NCBI GenBank assembly: GCA_029215795.1
Contig: JARDYH010000002.1
Span: forward strand, 8,611,001-8,675,000
Origin: Anniella stebbinsi
Taxonomy: Eukaryota > Chordata > Lepidosauria > Squamata > Anniellidae
Length of the DNA stretch: 64,000 nt
Direction: 5' to 3'
A program made the translations under genes and the position numbers. The first letter of the stretch is position 1, and each line of letters opens with the position of its first letter. The notes under the pieces are model-generated. The model was not told the DNA's origin. It ran no database searches and worked only from the letters and a program-made list of their open reading frames with translations. Of the stretch, positions 34,456 through 44,400 are shown in pieces.

Positions 34456-35519
34456 ATTTGGGATGTACAGATTTTGTTAAATCAGTTCTGTCTTTGTTTG
34501 TCAGATGCCTTGTTTTGTTGTCTGGTCATTGATGGAATTGAAGGTTTCTCAGTTCCCTGAACTTGTGTTTGTATGCACTTGCAAAAATGGGCACTTCTAA
34601 AAAATGTGCAAATGCCCCTGTTGAGGATCCACCCTGACGGTCAGAGTTACACCTTCCTGGCTGGAACCTCTGACCCTGCTCCTTAGAGATATCTTGCCTC
34701 TTTAAGAGCTACACTGTCCCTTTTGGGACCCAAGTTTCCACCATCTCTCCTTCCCCTCTCAGTAGCGTGGGGTTTTGAGCTGTAGGCGGGTGTGAAATGG
34801 AATCTGCAACAACACAGCTTTTAAACCAAAAAACTCTTTACTATTCCAGACATGGTAAGGCACATTTGCTTAAAGTATTTACACACATAGAACTGTTTCT
34901 TTCAAAGGCAATAAAAACAAACAAACAGAAATAAAACCGCAGTTTCATCTGGCTTGGCTACCTGAAACTTGGTAGTTAAGTCCAGCTTTCCTCCATCAGG
35001 CTCTGGGTCCCTCCCAGCGCCCAATTGTCCTGCATCTCTCTGGGATGACTCAATCCTCCATCCCCAATGAATTGAATGTCCCCTTCTCTCCTTTCTCCTT
35101 TTTAAAACTCTCCCTAGCTGACCAGTCAGCCCTTCCATAGGCTCCCTGGCTAGTTTTTCCATTGGCTCTCTTTCCCCCGCTTCTCAGTTTGAACTGCCAA
35201 CTGCTGTTTTCACTCCACCTCTCTCAGTAATTTTCCCGCTCTCAGCTTTCTACCTTTCACCTAGACACCTGATCTTACCGGGCCAGAGACTCATTAATCT
35301 AATCAGGAAACCTTTTGAGTGTCTGCTATCTTTAGCCCTGGAGTGATTTACTCCCATTAGTCTTCCCCAGCATACTTTTGTCTGCAAACGTTAACTCTGT
35401 ACATACAATTTAACCCTTGATAATACAGTTGAACCCTCACATCCCCAATATATGAACTCCCCCATGTGCATTTTCACACTTTAGCCTATGGGGGAAATAT
35501 CCATTTTAGGTTTGTGGGT
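34456..35519. mobile_element. F-like element interrupted by an LTR
   Basis: 34456-34618 (GGGATGTACAGATTTTG, AAAAATGTGCAAATG) continues at 35452-35519 (CCCATGTGCATTTTCACAC, CCTATGGGGGAA) after the LTR is removed, which supports the LTR borders. Termini are not defined. Confidence 0.4.
34619..35451 (-). mobile_element. Solo LTR, 833 bp, likely minus orientation
   Basis: Ends TGTTGAGG and CCTCACA give the TG...CA form, with CTCAACA/TGTGAGG complementarity on the minus strand. Flanking 5-mers GCCCC and TCCCC match at 4 of 5. On the minus strand a TTTTAAAA box (35100-35107) precedes an AGTAAA (near 34840) by about 260 bp. CCATTGG lies upstream, a CCAAT box. No internal retroviral region, primer site or gene is present. 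Confidence 0.5.
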
Positions 35520-35666
35520 TTTGTGTTTTTTTAAGCTTTTAAAGAAGCTGTTCTTTATATGCTTTTAATCAGTTTTATGTATTTTATATGTATTTCACAT
35601 TGTTTTTTACTGATGTTGTTTCCCGCCTCATTCCAGAGGGAAAGACAGGTAAGAAATAAATAAATA

Positions 35667-35710
<44 letters not shown>

Positions 35711-35711
35711 G
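35520..35711 (+). mobile_element. LINE 3' tail with ATT microsatellite
   Basis: TTTATATGCTTTTAATCAG, then CCGCCTCATTCCAGAGGGAA and an AATAAATAAAT tail, followed by (ATT)n at about 35668-35711. This is a CR1/L2-type 3' end with no ORF part. Confidence 0.55.
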
Positions 35712-36478
35712 CTTAGGCTGATATACCAATTGCACCCTTATCTGGACAGAGATAGCCTAGCTACAGTTATCCATGCTCTCATAACCTCTTGTTTGGATTA
35801 CTGCAATGCATTATACGTGGGACTGCCTTTGAAAACGGTTCAAAAACTTCAGCTGGTACAAAACAGGGCAGCACATTTGTTAACAGGGACTGGCCAGCGA
35901 GACCACATAATGCCAGTCCTTTTCCAGCTTCACTGGCTGCCAGTCCTGGTCTGGGCCCAATTCAAATACTAACATTCAAAGCCCTAAATGGCTTGGGGCC
36001 AGGTTATCTAAAGGAACACCTCCTTCCATAAGTACCTGCCCAGACCCTAATATCATCCTCAGGGGTCCTTCTCCATGAGCCCCTGCCAAAGGAGTGAGAC
36101 AGGTGGCCACCAGGAGGAGGGTTTTCTCTGCTGTGGCACCCCGGCTGTGGAATGAGCTCCCCAGAGAGGTTCACCTGGTGCCTACTTTGCACTCCTTTCA
36201 TCGCCAGGTGAAGACCTTTTTATCCTCCCAGCATTTTAACAGCTAAATTAACCCAATTTTAGCCCTTGCTGTTTTAAATTTGTATTTTAATCTGTATTCA
36301 TCTCTGCTGCTTGGTTTTATCCTGGTTGTGTTTTCTATATTGTACGTTATTTTGTGTTTTTAGATTGTTTGTTTTATATTTCTTAAAATGATTTCATGGT
36401 TTTAATTTTTGTGAACCGCCCAGAGAGCTTCGGCTATAGGGCGGTATAAAAATCCAATAAATAAATAATAAATAAATC
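35712..36478 (+). mobile_element. L2-type LINE, 3' part of ORF2 and UTR
   Basis: Frame at 35730 reads ALITSCLDYCNALYVGLPLK and continues KLQLVQNRAAHLLTGTGQRD and VLFQLHWLPV, the conserved segment after the L2 reverse transcriptase. One base is missing near 35960 (TKALNGLGPGYLKEHLLP is in the next frame). Further on come PRLWNELPREVHLV-like residues. The 3'UTR has GAACCGCCCAGAGAGCTTCG and ends in AATAAATAAATAATAAATAA. Dead copy. Confidence 0.88.
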
Positions 36479-37165
36479 ATTCATGTTATTCTACAACTAG
36501 ATTTGCGTAAAATTCTGGGGGGAAAAAACTGGGTCACAAGTCCATAAAACCATGCACCTTGGGAAAGATAGTCTGTTGCAGAATCCTGAGATCAAATTCA
36601 TAGAAATCTTCACTCATTTGAATGAGATTTCACCAACATCCATTGCAAGGATCTGTGTCCCATGAATGTTAGCCTTCACCTAGAATGGGCCATTGCAACT
36701 GCATGTTAAGGGCAGAGGACCCAACTATGCTTACACCTGCAAAGGATCTGGCCCAATACCTCCAGTGCCTTTGACGGGAAATTGTGTCAAACTGTAGAAC
36801 ACATTTTTTTTATTCATTCGCCCATTCATTCATAATGAATGTTTAGGCTGCTTTTAAGGGGTAGACTGCTATCAAGGTGGCATGCAATGTTTTTTTAAAA
36901 TGCAAAACTATACTCATGCATAATAAACAAACAGATGACCAACCATATTGCTATGGAAAGAAGGACCCACCTCACTGGCCCAATCAACAGTGTGTGTAAA
37001 CTACCATCCCAGCTCCATCAGTTGATGTTGGCTAATAATTATCTATAACAAGGTGATCAGTGCTGAGAAAAATAGGGTCATGGGGAGGAAAGCCATTGAT
37101 AGCAATGCTGAAACCAGGATCAGGGCCCCTCTTGATAGCACAGGATTGGACCAGAGTGCCTGTGC
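36479..37165. other. Unassigned intronic sequence
   Basis: No exon, RNA gene or element termini were found; there is an ATTCATTCGCCC-type short repeat near 36812-36838. Confidence 0.35.
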
Positions 37166-37557
37166 TAGGGATGCATGAGAATTTTTTCCCAAAATTTTTT
37201 CAAACATGCCCTGTTTGAAGTTGCAAACATGAGTGCGAGCACATGTCCACCCAAACCATTCGTCACATGGCGGACATGTGTTTGCATTCATCTCATCCTC
37301 AACTCTGGGATCCATTTGCACAAATTTCCTCTGTGGACTGAATCAGGCCCACTTTACTCTATGGAGGAAAGTTGCACATGTTTGGGGAAACTTGCACACA
37401 TTTCCCATTCGATTGCAGCTCAATTTGCACATGTTTCCCATTCATGCAGAACAGGCAGGGATCGCAAGCCCAAATGGGAATGGCACAAGTTGTGCAGCAA
37501 GACGATGTTCAGAGAGAATCCATGTGATCTCAAAATTCACTTACTCGCCCATCCCTA
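37166..37557. mobile_element. Family F hAT-like element, 392 bp
   Basis: Ends TAGGGATGCATGAGAAT and ATTCACTTACTCGCCCATCC CTA are inverted. Flanking words GCCTGTGC and CTGTGTGC are similar (5 of 8). The interior repeats GCACATGTTTGGGG and GCACACATTTCCC. Confidence 0.55.
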
Positions 37558-37568
37558 CTGTGTGCCTC

Positions 37569-38320
37569 TGTGAGGTTTCAGACCCATTGCTGCTGCTACC
37601 CCTGTCTCACCTTCACTATTTTAGGCCTCACAGCACCAACCTGGCCCTCAGTTTACCCCTTTTCCATTGCTACCAGTACCTTCTTCAAGTACACCTCAAA
37701 GACCACACCAGTTGTTTGAATTAAAGGGAATTTATTAACAAGAGTAATTGCAGGCAAATAAGCTTAACGGTTTCCTCAGTTTTAATGTGTAGAGGTTACA
37801 AGGCTTCAATGCGTTTTGGTTCCTGTAAGATAACTCTTAAATGGTTTCAAACTGTCTCTTATCTTAGTTATCTATTCCCTAAAACTATATCTCACTCTCT
37901 CATTGATCATCAAACACTTCTCTCATTGCATCAACTATCTCATCCAATAATACTACCCACAACCCCTCTCCTGGCAGCTAGAACCTTATATACACTCCCT
38001 CTGTTCTCCAGCTCCTCCTACTCTCACACAGCCAACCAATCGAGGCACTCCAAACAACCAGCCAATCAGCATTCACCTTCCATTTGGGCACACAGCCAGA
38101 CAATCCAGGCACTCCCCCACAACCATCCAATCACTCTATACTTACCAAGACCTATAACCACAAACAGCAAGTACATTTCGGCTTAGTCATTTACCTTGTT
38201 AGCATACTTAAACCTTTTAAAGATTATATATATATATATATATATATATATACCCACACCCACCCACACCCACAACAAATCTTGCTATACAACTATAACA
38301 TAAAGCAGTAGAACATCACA
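37569..38320 (-). mobile_element. Solo LTR, 752 bp, minus orientation
   Basis: Ends TGTGAGGTTT and GAACATCACA are TG...CA with inverted TGTGA/TCACA, and perfect 5-bp duplications GCCTC flank it (37564-37568 and 38321-38325), as for integrase-mediated insertion. On the minus strand a TATATAAGG box (37985-37993) is followed about 255 bp later by AATAAA (37731-37736), a normal U3-R layout; CCAAT-type boxes lie at 38036-38062. An (AT)n tract at 38225-38252 is internal to U3. No coding region remains, so it is the product of LTR-LTR recombination. Confidence 0.85.
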
Positions 38321-38443
38321 GCCTCCCTGTAAAACCACCCAGTTGAGCCAATGGGACAGGGCCTAGGTATCAGTGGCCCCGTTCAGACGACACTCAGGGC
38401 TTTGTAGTTAGCTTAACCATGTTCAGCTGTGGTTAGTGCAAAC

Positions 38444-39091
38444 CAGGGCCATGAAGAGCTGGTAATATGCCCAGGCCAGATGGGAAGTATGTGCCCCCCC
38501 CCATTTCAAACTGCTGATTAAGTATTTTTCATGTTTTTTAATGTCCACCAACATATCTGTTCTACATAACACCTTCATATTAAACCTGTTCTTTAACACC
38601 TCAATGTTGAATCGGAAATTAACATTTATTTTTAGTTGCTGTACAAATAAAAGCAACAACAATAGAACAGTCCTTCATCATTATCAAACATTATCATCAT
38701 CATCACCCTCATGGTATCATCATCATTATTAGCATCATCATTATTAGCATTAAAAACTATCATCATCATTACCTCACCCTCTGCTCCAGAGATTATATGC
38801 CATGGAGAAGACTGAGGGAAGAGACGCAGTAAGAACAACCATCACAACTTAGGCACATATATTCACGCCCCGCATGTGGCATGGCCCTCAGGAGCTTGCA
38901 GTCTGACTGTGGTGTTCATGACGGACGGCTTCTGTGCTGTTTCCAGAAGGTGGGTTCCTTGCTTCTCGATAGGCTGCTTATGCTATGGAAGCAGTAGTGT
39001 AAGCTGGGAGGGACCTCCTCATTGGAGTGCCCCCTCAAAATTGTGGGCCCCAGGCCAACTGGCCACACTGCCCCCCCTCTGCATAGCCCTG
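38444..39091. mobile_element. hAT-like element with CAGGGCCATG ends
   Basis: Inverted ends CAGGGCCATG and CATAGCCCTG; flanking 8-mers GTGCAAAC and GCGCTAAC agree at 6 of 8. CAGGG termini are typical of Charlie-like hAT elements. The interior contains CAT/ATC-rich tracts (38690-38770) and a G-rich end. No coding capacity seen. Confidence 0.55.
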
Positions 39092-39102
39092 GCGCTAACC
39101 AC

Positions 39103-39879
39103 TGCGAGTGTGCACTAGAGAAAAATCTTATCAGAATTGGAATTGGGACCTCAGATTTTGCCCTGAATCATATCGGACAAAATTGGAGGACCTGCGTATC
39201 GGATCAGATCCGATTCCGATACAATAATCAGACATTTTAGGTGTTTTCGCCATAGGCTTGCATTGGGGGAAAGAAAACTTTCTCTCAATGCAAGTCTATG
39301 GGGAAATCATGGCGGCAGGTGAGTGGGGACCTCCCTCCCCCTCCCTCCCCCCCACTCATACTCCTTACCTGCTGGGGTTCCCCGCTGCCAGCTACTGCCG
39401 GCTGCTGCTTCCGTATTACTGAGAAACAGTACTTGTGGCCTGTCTCATAGTACAGCGCTGGCACGCCGGGTGACATCATCACTCAGCATGCCATCACTCT
39501 ATTGTGGAACAGGCCACAAGTAGTACAGAAGCAGCGGCCGGCAAAGGGGTACCCTGGCAGTTAAGGAGTGTGAGTGGGGGAGGGGGGAGGGAGGGAGGGG
39601 GAGTTAGGTCCCCACTCACCTGCCGCCATGTTTTCCCCATAGATTCACATTGGGGGAAAGCTTTCTTTCCTCCAATGCAAGCCTATGGGGAATATCATTC
39701 AAAATGGTGTCTGATTTTCCTTTTTTTTTTTTCCTATTCAAATTGGACTGGAAAAAAATTGGATTGGAAAAAAATCAGAAGTTCAAGGGAGCGCATGAAA
39801 ATTGGACATTGGATTCTGATTCCTTTGATTTTAATCAGAATCGGACATCGAATCCTATACGATGCGACGCACATCCCTT
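39103..39879. mobile_element. Family T hAT element, 777 bp
   Basis: Left end TGCGAGTGTGCAC is a decayed TAGGGATGTGCAC; right end GCACATCCCTT. Perfect 8-bp duplications CTAACCAC at 39095-39102 and 39880-39887, a word of the host family D element. The core has one palindromic module (GGGTGACATCATCACTC near 39467-39483) and two CCCCATAG...TTGCATTGGG arms. Confidence 0.88.
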
Positions 39880-40584
39880 CTAACCACATGTGGAACGCTT
39901 GCAGATAACACTGTTAACCCTTTTGTTGTTAAGTTTTCATTAACTACACACTAAACCACAAAGTGGTTAGTGGAACATCTGATTCCTCCAAGTGATCTGC
40001 ACCGTATCCCAGCAGCCCTAGCACTAGCTGCCCTGGCAGTTACAGCCATCATTTTAGTACATGCACCAATGAAATCAGCAATTACATACATGCATCGCCT
40101 CATTTAGTGAGTGGTTCCTTTGGTTTCTGAATCGCCATGCCTGCTATACCTCTACAGTCATCACAGGGGAGGCAGAAGCCTTCCCAGAGGGCCGCGCTAA
40201 CTGCATCATCAGGCAGTGCCACCACAGTAATCAGAACCTGAGGGGTGTAATGGCACTTCAACGAGGTAGGAGAAACAGATGCTTCGTATGTGAAATTGCA
40301 AATGTGGATTTAAAAAGCTCTACTGTAGCACGCTCCGCTAAGAAGAGCAAACATCGCTCCAAAAAAACTAGTGAGAAACATGAGATGGGAGCTGCAGCGA
40401 GCAAATCAATTGGCAGTCCGGAGCAGCTGTAGAGCCTGCTGGCTAGAGTGGCCCTGCCTAGTTAGGCCACTCTGTACTGGAAGCTCTATGCCTTAACTCT
40501 TCAACTACAGCCCCTTAACCACAGACACATGTCAGGCAACACTTTTAGCCATGGTTAGTGCCGCTAACCATGTTGCACAATGTG
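39880..40584. other. Family D interior or unique sequence
   Basis: Between two hAT inserts. The start (ACACTAAACCACAAAGTGG) and end (AGCCATGGTTAGTGCCGCTA) are family D. 39990-40540 has a 60-residue open frame at 40250-40432 rich in Lys/Arg (RSAKKSKHRSKKTSEKHEMG) of unknown nature; I do not claim it as a gene. Confidence 0.4.
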
Positions 40585-40792
40585 TAGGCTGACCATATGA
40601 AAAGGAGGACAGGGCTCATGTAACTTTAACAGTTGTAGAGAAAAGGGAATTTCAGCCAGTGTTATTTGTATGCAATTAGTTCCTGGTGATATTCCCTCTT
40701 CATCACAACAGTTAAAGGGGCAGGCACTACACTAGAGTGACCATATGCAAAAGAAGGCAGGGCCCCTGCAACTTTAACTGTTGTGATGAAGA

Positions 40793-41388
40793 GGGAGCTG
40801 CAAGGAATTAAGAAAAAAGGAGAGGGGGTTTTGCCATTTTTTGAGCGCTCCTTAATTAGGGCTGCCCAAATGCTCCCACGATTTAACCCTTTCCTATCAG
40901 CTACAATTAATTAATAGTATGTATTATTACTTTTTTAAAAAATGTAATTAGTAGGATGACCATATGAAAAGGAATACAGGGCTTTAACAGTGGAATAGAA
41001 AAGGGAATTTCAGCAGGTGTCATTTGTATCCATGCGGCACCTGGTGAAATTCCCTCTTCATCACAAAAGTTAAAATTGCAGGAGCTCTGCTCTCTTTTGT
41101 ATCTGGTCACTCTAGTATAGCTCCTGCAGCTTTAACTGTCATATGGTCACCCTTGTTTCCCAACATACTGCTTCCAATACTGTAGGTAGAATATTTGCCT
41201 CTTTATGATCTCAAGCCTAAAAAAAAAAAACATTTGTACACACCAGTCTCCTGGTACTGGTCATCCTACTATTAATTAATTGTAGCTGATAGGAAAGGGT
41301 TAAATCGTGGGAGCTGCAAGGAATTAAGAAAAAAGGAGAGGGGGTTTTGCCATTTTTTGAGCGCTCCTTAATTAGGGCTGCCCAAATG
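40793..41388. repeat. A-B'-loop-B-A rearrangement
   Basis: An 80-bp block (40793-40872) is repeated directly at 41309-41388. A 47-bp block at 40873-40919 is the exact inverse of 41267-41313. In the right copy B and A are contiguous, in the left copy A is followed by B inverted. The loop (40920-41266) contains an A-type element. Such symmetry suggests template switching or fold-back repair. Confidence 0.85.
40952..41268. mobile_element. A-type element within the cargo, 317 bp
   Basis: Ends TAGGATGACC and GGTCATCCTA are perfectly inverted, and the length is standard for the family. The left half is typical (AGCAGGTGTCATTTGTAT, GGTGAAATTCCCTC); beyond 41150 it is unrelated, with an A run at 41220-41230. 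Flanking 8-mers do not match. Inner CATATGGTCACCCTT at 41138-41152 could be an alternative right end. Confidence 0.6.
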
Positions 41389-42060
41389 ATAATGGACGGG
41401 TGGTGTGTGTGAGCGCGCGGGCGGCGGCGGCGGGCTTGGCAGCGTATCCTCCTGGCTGCCGAGGCCGGGTGTCTGGAGCGGAGCACGCGCTGTCAGTTGG
41501 TGAGCGGAGGGGCCATTGAACGCCCTCCCCATCATCCTCTTCATCATCAACCTACCCCCGCGGCCCAGCGGAGCACAACAGCCCGCATTAAGCAAGCCCT
41601 TCAGGAGCCTCACAGCAGCCAGGCAGAGCCTCTGCTGCCCAGGAACCGGCCCGCACGCGAGGGCACCGGCGGGGCGCACACACAACGCCGGCGAGGGGGA
41701 GGAGAAGGGGAGGAACAAAGGATCAAAGAGATCGAGAGAGAGTGATCCTTCCTTGCACGCATGGCTGCAAAACTGAGCTAGGTTCAGCCGTTCTGCTTGA
41801 GTAAAAAGTGAAAGCAGACACGAGCCCTGTAATGGATACTAGCAACAGGATCAAAGGGATCGAGATGAGAGAGATCCTTCCTTGCAGGCATGGCTGCAAA
41901 ACTCAGCTAGGCTCAGCCGTTCTGCTTGAGTAAAAAGTGAAAGCAGACACGAGCCCTGTAATGGATACTAGCAACAGGATCAAAGGGATCGAGACGAGAG
42001 AGTGTTTCCTTTTCTTCGCGGGAAGCGGGAGGGGGAAGAGGGGAAGACCGGGCCTCTGTG
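41389..42060. other. CpG-rich cargo segment of unknown origin
   Basis: 41390-41740 is GC- and CpG-rich (GAGCGCGCGGGCGGCGGCGG, CCGCGGCCCAGCGG, GGCCCGCACGCGAGGGCACC) and, unlike the T-family cores, is not palindromic and has no GGTGATG-CATCACC centre. It resembles a CpG-island promoter or 5'UTR. It may be host sequence captured by the element, but no exon or known protein could be recognised in it, and the short frames here (for example at 41516) have no visible homology. Confidence 0.45.
41720..42005. repeat. 128-bp tandem repeat, about 2.2 units
   Basis: GGATCAAAG-GATCGAG recurs at 41720, 41848 and 41977, giving periods of 128 and 129 bp. Each unit includes GGCTGCAAAACT, CCGTTCTGCTTGAG and CAGACACGAGCCCTGTAATG. 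It directly follows the CpG-rich segment. Confidence 0.9.
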
Positions 42061-43560
42061 GAAAATTTTTTGAAACATTTTATCTAAAAATTCCATAGCC
42101 ATCAAATGCCTGGACCTATCATTCTGAAATTTCTGACACATATCTACCCCTAACCCATCTACAAAGTGAGCAATGTTCAGACTTCTAACTTTTAAAATAA
42201 AAAGGTTATAGGCGTTTCTTTCCTCATTGTTTCAAAAATTAATTGCCACACAAGGCAAGCTCCAATGTTTCTGAAATTTTACACACATATCAAGTGAAGT
42301 GTTCCCTGTAATGTGCCCATGTTTCCTGTTTGTATCTTAAAAAATAAAAAAATGGGAGGCGTAACTGTATTTACCCCACTACTACCCATTTTTCTAAAAT
42401 TAATTGCCACACAAGGCAAGCACCTACGTTTTTGAAATTTCACACACATAGGTCCCAAGGTACCACCTACAATGTGGCAAAGTTTCATGTGTGTAACTTT
42501 AAAAATGACAAAGTTATAGGCATTCCTGCGTATTTATTAAAAAATTAATTGCCACAAAATGCATGCACCAATCTTTCTGAAATTTCTCACAGATAACTAT
42601 CCCTAACCAGTCTACAATGTGCCCAAGTTTCCTGTTTGTATCTTCAAAAATAAAAATGTGGGAGGCATAACTGCATTTCTCAGTGGGAAAGTGCAATGCA
42701 ATGATTCCCTATGGGAAAGTGCTTTCCAATGATTCCCTATCGACAAGTACTCTCCAATGAATCCCTATGGGCAAGTGCTGTCCAATGAATCCCTCATTGT
42801 TTCAAAAATTAATTGCCACACCAGGCAAGCACCAATGTTTCTGAAATTTTACACACATATCAAGTGAAGTGTTCCCTGTAATGTGCCCAAGTTTCCTGTT
42901 TGTATCTTCAAAACTAAAAAAATGGGAGGCATAACTGTATTTACCGCACTACTACCCATTTTTCTAAAATTAATTGCCACACAAGGCAAGCACCTATGTT
43001 TCTGAAATTTCACACACATAGGTCCCAAGGTACCACCTACAATGTGGCAAAGTTTCATGTGTGTAACTTTAAAAATGACAAAGTTATAGGTGTTTCTTTC
43101 CTCATTGTTTCAAAACTTAATTGCCACACATGGCAAGCTCCAATGTTTCTGAAATTTCACTCACATATCAAGCCAAGTGGTACCTGTATTGTGCCCAAGT
43201 TTCCTGTTTGTATCTTCAAAAATAGAAAAGTGGGAGGCGTAACTGTATTTACCCCACTACTACCCATTTTTCTAAAATTAATTGCCACACAAGGCAAGCA
43301 CCTATGTTTCTGAAATTTCACACACATAGGTCCCAAGGTACCTCCTACAATGTGGCAAAGTTTCATGTTTGTAACTTTAAAAATGACAAAGTTATAATCA
43401 TTCCTGGGTATTTATTAAAAAATTAATTGCCACAAAATGCATGCACCAATCATTCTGAAATTTCTCACAGATAACTATCCCTAACCAGTCTACAATGTGC
43501 CCAAGTTTCATCCTTCTATCTTTAAAAATGAAAAAGTTATAGGCGTTTTTGTAAAACAAT
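42060..43560. repeat. Array of about ten diverged ~150-bp monomers
   Basis: Each monomer contains TTAATTGCCACA, a TTTCTGAAATTTC core, CAATGTG and an AAAAATGA-AAAGTTATAGG-like end. Two monomer types alternate (one with GGTCCCAAGGTACC, one with GATAACTATCCCTAACC or ATATCAAGTGAAGTG). At 42690-42800 a shorter unit of about 28 bp (CCAATGAATCCCTATGGG) is repeated four times. Open frames across it on the minus strand are by-products of the repeats. A related stretch occurs at 53570-53680. Confidence 0.85.
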
Positions 43561-43724
43561 ACTTGGCTATGAGAAAAAGCATTCAAAATGGCGTCCGATC
43601 CGGATCGGACATCTGGTCCGATCCGATCCGACCAGCCTCCGATCCGATCCGATCCGATCCGACCCCCCAGGTCCGATTCCGATCTGCTATCCGATCCGAT
43701 CCGGGGGGTCAGTGCACATCCCTA
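43561..43724. mobile_element. Family T right end
   Basis: Dense GATCC/GGATC repeats (CCGATCCGATCC) followed by GTGCACATCCCTA at 43712-43724, the family T right terminus. The matching left terminus is not found within the cargo, so either it is lost or the whole cargo is a modified T element. Confidence 0.65.
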
Positions 43725-43900
43725 TCCTTTTCATATGGTCAGCCTAACAATGTGGTTAGTGAGCCTAATCACAATGTGGCTAACTGGGCAGATGGTTAGG
43801 GAAAACGGGTGTTCAGACGACACCGCTAACCATGCTGCCCTAACCACACTAACCACAAAAGGGTTAACGGCATGGTTAACGGTGTTGTCTGAACGGGACC

Positions 43901-44400
43901 AGTGTTCAAGGAGGAAACCTAATTAAAAATATCACCTGCTGTGCAAGAAAGAGGATTGGATCAATTCTCTCACTCCCTGTGTTCTGAGTGATAGGTGAAA
44001 TGACACACACACACCTGCAAACGAAGAACCAAACATTTACAAAGGCAATGCCAGAAAGCAAGGGAAGAGTCTATAGCATTGTGGTAAAAGATGGGCTTTT
44101 CATGCAATAGGTCCCATGTTCAGTCCCTGACATTCCCAATCAAAATGAGTTCTGGTAGCCCTTTGAGGACCACTGCTGGTCTAGGTGGACCAGTGGTCTG
44201 GCTCTATACAGCAGCTTCTGCTGATTTCCCTGTATTTTCTGGCTACTTTGTGAAAGTGCTTTTTTCAATGGAATTTCAGAAACACCCCATTGACATGGGA
44301 GCCTGAAAGTCGCTGGAATTGCAAGTCTTTCAAAGGTGTGAAATCTGGAGAACGTGGAATTCAGAAGACCAGGATATGCCTAGCACTTCAACCCCCCCCC
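43901..44400 (+). mobile_element. tRNA-derived SINE (second type) in unassigned intron
   Basis: 44055-44262 carries the SINE: A-box-like TATAGCATTGTGGTAAAAGA, a B-box region GGTCCCATGTTCAGTCCC, and the 3' body GGTCTAGGTGGACCAGTGGTCTGGCTCTATACAGCAGCTTC. The same body ends the copy at 23367. The flanks, 43901-44054 and 44263-44400, have a (CA)n near 44004 and a C run at 44392-44403. Confidence 0.6.

Larger units (their letters stand above)
40585..43746. mobile_element. Family A hAT element carrying about 2.9 kb of cargo
   Basis: Left end TAGGCTGACC with a normal left arm to 40796; right end CCTTTTCATATGGTCAGCCTA at 43726-43746. Perfect 8-bp duplications ACAATGTG flank the whole (40577-40584 and 43747-43754). 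Standard copies are about 320 bp, so this one is ten times longer. The cargo includes an inverted/direct repeat rearrangement, a second A-type element, a CpG-rich segment, a 128-bp tandem repeat, an array of about 150-bp monomers, and a family T right end. Whether the cargo moved with the element or was inserted later is not decided, since no second target duplication marks the inner borders. Confidence 0.82.
38375..43900. mobile_element. Family D element expanded to 5.5 kb by nested insertions
   Basis: Left end GCCCCGTTCAGACGACAC (from 38376) and right end GTTGTCTGAACGGGAC (to 43899); flanking CAGTG words on both sides form a 5-bp duplication. Family D interior blocks (GTTAGCTTAACCATG, CTAACCACA, AACCCTTTTG, GGTTAACGG) appear between the inserts. 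The nested parts are hAT elements at 38444-39091, 39103-39879 and 40585-43746, the last with its own inserts. Sequence 39990-40560 is of unclear origin and may be the interior of a longer family D relative. Confidence 0.75.

Noticed and set aside
40250..40432. 60-residue Lys/Arg-rich open frame as a small gene
   Set aside because: No recognisable domain, no splice signals and a transposon setting; kept only as a note.
42060..43560. CRISPR-like array
   Set aside because: Repeats are about 150 bp, diverged, without unique spacers, in vertebrate DNA.
42279..43586. Repeated open frames with VAINF and KFQKH motifs as a repeat protein
   Set aside because: They recur because the DNA is a monomer array; each frame is broken between monomers and no start or promoter is present.
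40797..43724. Complete nested family T element as the whole cargo
   Set aside because: A T-type right end is present, but no T-type left end and no 8-bp duplication could be found at the inner borders.
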